Assembly (NCBI GenBank): GCA_965218875.1 | Contig: OZ244707.1 | Coordinates: forward strand, 2,666,001 to 2,730,000 | DNA: 64,000 bases | Direction: 5' to 3' | Source of the DNA: CBDCMJ01 sp965218875 | Lineage (GTDB): Bacteria; Chloroflexota; Dehalococcoidia; Lucifugimonadales; UBA3495 | Shown: positions 61,355 through 64,000 of the stretch, in pieces | How the letters are laid out: each line of letters begins with the position of its first letter | How positions within the stretch are numbered: position 1 is the stretch's first letter | Made by a program: the position numbers and the translations under genes | The notes under the pieces: generated by a model | What the model was told of the DNA's origin: nothing | What the model saw: only the letters and a program-made list of their open reading frames with translations | The model's database searches: none

Positions 61355-62440
61355 CTAGTCCCCGAGTTGGGCCTGCCGGCCGAATAGATTATGGTACGCT
61401 TGGGAATAACCGTCAAATAGGTAGCTGACCTGGGACGCGGCAATGTCGATGGCTCCGCAATCGCGCAAGTGGTCCACCGCCTCCAGCAGGTTCTCCTTCC
61501 TGACCAGCAGGCTTACGCTGTGCCAGTCCTGCTCTTCCACGTTGTAGACCCGGGCCACCGTGGGGCCGCGCAGGCCGGATAGGTCGGGGCGGGCCAGGAT
61601 AGTGGCGCTCACCTCCTCGGCGGAGGCGCCGCGAACATTGGCCGTCAGGCGGTAGAAGGGGTTGGCCCTAAGATGGGCCTCCATGAGCTCAATCATAGAC
61701 CGGGTCAGCCGGCGGGCAGCGGGGGAGGCGGCGATGAGAGAGGGGTTGCCAATCAGGCAAGCGCGGGAGGCGAGAATGGTCCCTTCCTCCAGGGTCTTGA
61801 GTCCGTTATCCCTGAGGGTGGCTCCGGTGGCGGTCAAGTCGGCGATCAGGTCCGCGTAGCCGGCGGCCGGGGCCGCTTCCAGGGTCCCGCTGGCGGGGAC
61901 CAAGGTGAAGTAGTTGATGCCCCTATCGAAGAGGTACCGGCTCAGCAGGCGGGGGTACTTGTTGGCGATTCGCAACTGCTTACCGTTCTGGCGAAACTCC
62001 AGGGCCAGGTCGGCCAGGTCCGCCACGGTGGTCACGTCCAGCCAGGAATTGGGGACCGCCAGGACGAACTCGCAGCTACCGTAGTGCAGATCGTCGATGA
62101 GGGTTACCGCTTTCTCCTCGCTGCCCCGGTACTCGAGAAACCGGTCCAAGCCGGTGATGCCCAACTCGGCGCTGCCCTCTTCCACCTTCTGGGTCACGTC
62201 GGCGGTCCGCTGAAAGAGCACTTCCACCCCGGCCAGGGCCGGGATTTTGGCCATGTACCTTCGAGTGCTGGGCCGGTCAACAGTCAAGCCGCACTTGCTC
62301 ATGAAGCTGAGGGAGGGCTCGTACAGGTCCCCGTCGCTGGGCAAGACCAGCCGCAGCGAGGGTTTGTCGCCGGATTGGCCCGAGAAAGCCATAGGCCCCC
62401 CCTGGCCGTTACTAGACTCGGTAGGTGTCCTGTCGACCAT
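61355..62440 (-). CDS. hisG: ATP phosphoribosyltransferase, long form
   Basis: 361 residues. Catalytic part: LVLPSDGDLYEPSLSFM, SAELGITGLDRFLEYRGSEE, RIANKYPRLLSRYLFDRGIN and TLVPASGTLEAAPAAGYADL (PRPP loop). A C-terminal HisG_C-type domain follows (LSGLRGPTVARVYNVEEQDW, then LLEAVDHLRDCGAIDIAAS). First step of histidine synthesis, feedback inhibited. The start at ATG 62440 overlaps the previous gene by 29 bases. The stop lies in a direct repeat beside a MITE-like element. Confidence 0.93.
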   Translation of the reverse strand: MVDRTPTESSNGQGGPMAFSGQSGDKPSLRLVLPSDGDLYEPSLSFMSKCGLTVDRPSTRRYMAKIPALAGVEVLFQRTADVTQKVEEGSAELGITGLDRFLEYRGSEEKAVTLIDDLHYGSCEFVLAVPNSWLDVTTVADLADLALEFRQNGKQLRIANKYPRLLSRYLFDRGINYFTLVPASGTLEAAPAAGYADLIADLTATGATLRDNGLKTLEEGTILASRACLIGNPSLIAASPAARRLTRSMIELMEAHLRANPFYRLTANVRGASAEEVSATILARPDLSGLRGPTVARVYNVEEQDWHSVSLLVRKENLLEAVDHLRDCGAIDIAASQVSYLFDGYSQAYHNLFGRQAQLGD

Positions 62441-63875
62441 CGCCGTGCGTTACGATTACCTGGGATATTCCCTGCTTCTCCGCATAGTCCAGGGCTTGCT
62501 GCAAGTCCTGGCCGGCCACCTCCAACTGGGCGGGCACGCCCTGCCGGCGGAGCTCGAATAGGGCTTCCAGGGCCTGCCGGTCACCGGCGGCGCCGGCGGA
62601 GGCCACCAGCACCGCGGGCTGCTCCATAGCCCAGCGTCCGCCGTCGCCCTGGCCTGCGGCCACCGAGACCAACGCCTCCAGGTTATAGGCGAAACCCAGC
62701 GCGGGAACGGGCCGCTCGCTGCCCAAGGCCCGGGCCAGGGCGTCGTAGCGCCCGCCGCCGCCCAGGGAGCCGTCCCAATCCGGGTGCTTGACCTCGAACA
62801 CTACGCCATTATAGTACGCCAACCCACGGGCCATTCCGAAATCCATGACCAGATGTCCGGCAATTCCCGAGTCGGCCTGGGCCAGCGACAAGAGTTGAGA
62901 CAGTCTCCGGAAGGCGGTCCCGTCAGCCCCGGCGGCTTGGACAACCGCCCCGGCGGCGGCCAGGGAGGCCTCCGGTTGTCCCCGGACTATCGCCAGGTCC
63001 GCGGCCAGCTCCAAGCCGCGCCTCAGGACTTGCTCGTCGTCGACCCTCCTCAGCTTGCGCAGCAAACGGTCGACGACCTCTTCGGGTTCCCGCTGGCCCA
63101 ACCGGTCGCCGCCGCCCCATTGGACCAGGCCGCGAAGCGCAACCCTCGCGTGGGAGTCGTCCAACCCTTCAATGGCCTGGACCAAGTGGTCGTCCTCCGG
63201 GGGCCGGCCGATGATGTGCAGGTGACGGGCCTCTTCCAACAACTGAGGCAACAACTGGGGCATGGCCCCCTTCTCGTGCCTCAGCCGGGGGACGGCGCCG
63301 GCGATGAACGCCCTGGCCCTTTCTGACAGACCCACGGGGTCCAAGACGCTGTTCAGCACGTCGAGATCGCCCAACTCGAGCCACCAGCCCTCAACGCCCA
63401 GTTGGGACGGCACCTGGGCGGCCAGGCTCAACACCTCGGCGTCGGCCAAGATGCCGCCCGACCCCACCAGTTCCGCCCCTATTTGGGTGAACTGGCCGCC
63501 GGAGTCGGGACGCGGGTCCTCGTAGCGAAACACGGACCCGGCGTATTGCCAGCGGGCGGGCAGGACGGTATGAGAGGCGTGTTCCAGATAGTGGCGCATC
63601 ACCGAGGAGGTGAACTCGGGACGGAGGCTCACCGCGTTGCTGCCGGGATCGGTGAAACTGTAGATACGAGACGCCAGTTCACCGCCGGACTTGCGGAGGA
63701 ACAGCTCGGTGGGTTCCAGGACGGGGGTGTCCAGGTAGCGGTACCCGTGGGAACCCATCAGTTGGGTCAGCCGGTCCTGGAGCTCCCGCCGGGTACGCCA
63801 CTCCTCCTGAGGGAGGTCGCGCATCCCCCTCAGGCGTGACACTCGTTTCGTAGGTCCAGGAGATTCTCCGCTCAT
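62412..63875 (-). CDS. HisS-like protein, probably HisZ or a histidyl-tRNA synthetase paralogue
   Basis: 487 residues. Class II synthetase fold: GMRDLPQEEWRTRRELQDRL, VSLRPEFTSSVMRHYLEHAS (motif 2 region), FRYEDPRPDSGGQFTQIGAE, GLAYYNGVVFEVKHPDW and GSLGGGGRYDALARALGSE (motif 3). A C-terminal anticodon-binding-like domain is present (LVASAGAAGDRQALEALFEL). The motif 2 loop does not read like a true HisRS (no RAERPQ-type stretch). Its overlap with hisG fits HisZ, yet hisG here is the long form, which normally needs none. First gene of the cluster. Confidence 0.75.
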   Translation of the reverse strand: MSGESPGPTKRVSRLRGMRDLPQEEWRTRRELQDRLTQLMGSHGYRYLDTPVLEPTELFLRKSGGELASRIYSFTDPGSNAVSLRPEFTSSVMRHYLEHASHTVLPARWQYAGSVFRYEDPRPDSGGQFTQIGAELVGSGGILADAEVLSLAAQVPSQLGVEGWWLELGDLDVLNSVLDPVGLSERARAFIAGAVPRLRHEKGAMPQLLPQLLEEARHLHIIGRPPEDDHLVQAIEGLDDSHARVALRGLVQWGGGDRLGQREPEEVVDRLLRKLRRVDDEQVLRRGLELAADLAIVRGQPEASLAAAGAVVQAAGADGTAFRRLSQLLSLAQADSGIAGHLVMDFGMARGLAYYNGVVFEVKHPDWDGSLGGGGRYDALARALGSERPVPALGFAYNLEALVSVAAGQGDGGRWAMEQPAVLVASAGAAGDRQALEALFELRRQGVPAQLEVAGQDLQQALDYAEKQGISQVIVTHGDGRQDTYRV

Positions 63876-63889
63876 ATCGGGCGGCGGTT

Positions 63890-63918
63890 ATTGTACATCA
63901 GCCGAATTCGGCGTTCAA
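63890..63918 (-). promoter_or_regulatory. Sigma-70-type promoter of the his cluster
   Basis: On the minus strand TTGAAC (63913-63918) and TACAAT (63890-63895) are separated by exactly 17 bases. Transcription would start near 63883, only about eight bases before ATG 63875, so the first message may be almost leaderless. The spacer holds GCCGAATTCGGC, a 12-base palindrome that could bind a regulator. Confidence 0.65.
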
Positions 63919-64000
63919 CGTGGCGCCAGGGGGCCAGCAGGACGATTGCAAAGTCAGAGAAGGAGGTTTATATAAGGCAGGTAAGAGATAGAAGAGATAG
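63919..64000. other. Window end, no gene
   Basis: Upstream of the his promoter. AGGAGGTTTATATAAGG near 63961 looks like a ribosome site on the plus strand, but no start codon follows within the window. Confidence 0.4.

Overview
The window is GC-rich (about 60 percent by eye) bacterial DNA. The core genes point to Chloroflexota, most likely a SAR202 or Dehalococcoidia relative. This rests on a cluster of catabolic enzymes (covalent-FAD oxidoreductase, amidohydrolase, formamidase-like hydrolase, beta-lactamase-like hydrolase), a histidine operon with a HisS/HisZ-like protein, FmdB and DUF971 genes, and many short palindromic intergenic repeats. The assignment is an inference; there is no rRNA or tRNA gene to test it.

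Layout. 1-1.9 kb: an IS630-type element nested in an IS5-type element. 2.2-11.9 kb: catabolic and housekeeping genes, including a formamidase-like gene and an ABC-F gene that are each broken by a frameshift. 11.9-15.6 kb: a decayed IS21 copy between a truncated SDR gene and a truncated AlbA/Schlafen-type gene, next to a Phd/VapC pair. 15.7-20 kb: an integrative module with a large serine recombinase, a ribbon-helix-helix protein and a replication-relaxation protein, plus a possible origin region. 20.3-36 kb: a defence island. It holds a DUF3320 helicase remnant, a HEPN-like gene and a five-gene leftward operon (SNF2 helicase-DUF3883, DUF5677-like protein, DUF1156 methylase, Abi/HEPN-like protein, DUF499 ATPase), with an AbiEi/AbiEii pair diverging from it. 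36-42.8 kb: an IS1202-type element, an intact IS21 copy, a SRAP gene with a diverged second copy of its locus, and an HNH-Excalibur gene. 43.2-49.7 kb: a small membrane protein, several MITE-like elements, an IS1595-type transposon with its own passenger operon, and two more IS5 copies. 50.1-64 kb: mostly intact core genes: a CysRS-glycosyltransferase fusion, FmdB, DUF971, a TPP enzyme, an enoyl-CoA hydratase relative and the his cluster (hisS/Z-like, hisG, a zinc phospholipase-like gene, hisD, hisC, hisB).

How it fits together. In the defence operon, consecutive genes overlap by a few bases or lie 14 bases apart, and a consensus -10 box precedes the first gene, so the five genes are probably made together. 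Three of the five carry an apparent inactivating change (two frameshifts, one in-frame TGA), so the system looks to be in decay unless these are sequence errors. The IS1595 transposon carries at least five small genes, each with a good ribosome-binding site; one is split by an IS5 insertion and can be rejoined in frame. Short elements with terminal inverted repeats sit in intergenic spaces, and two of them abut stop codons of his genes.

Limits. Everything here was read by eye. Family names are recognitions, not search results. The many frameshifts could be real decay or assembly errors.
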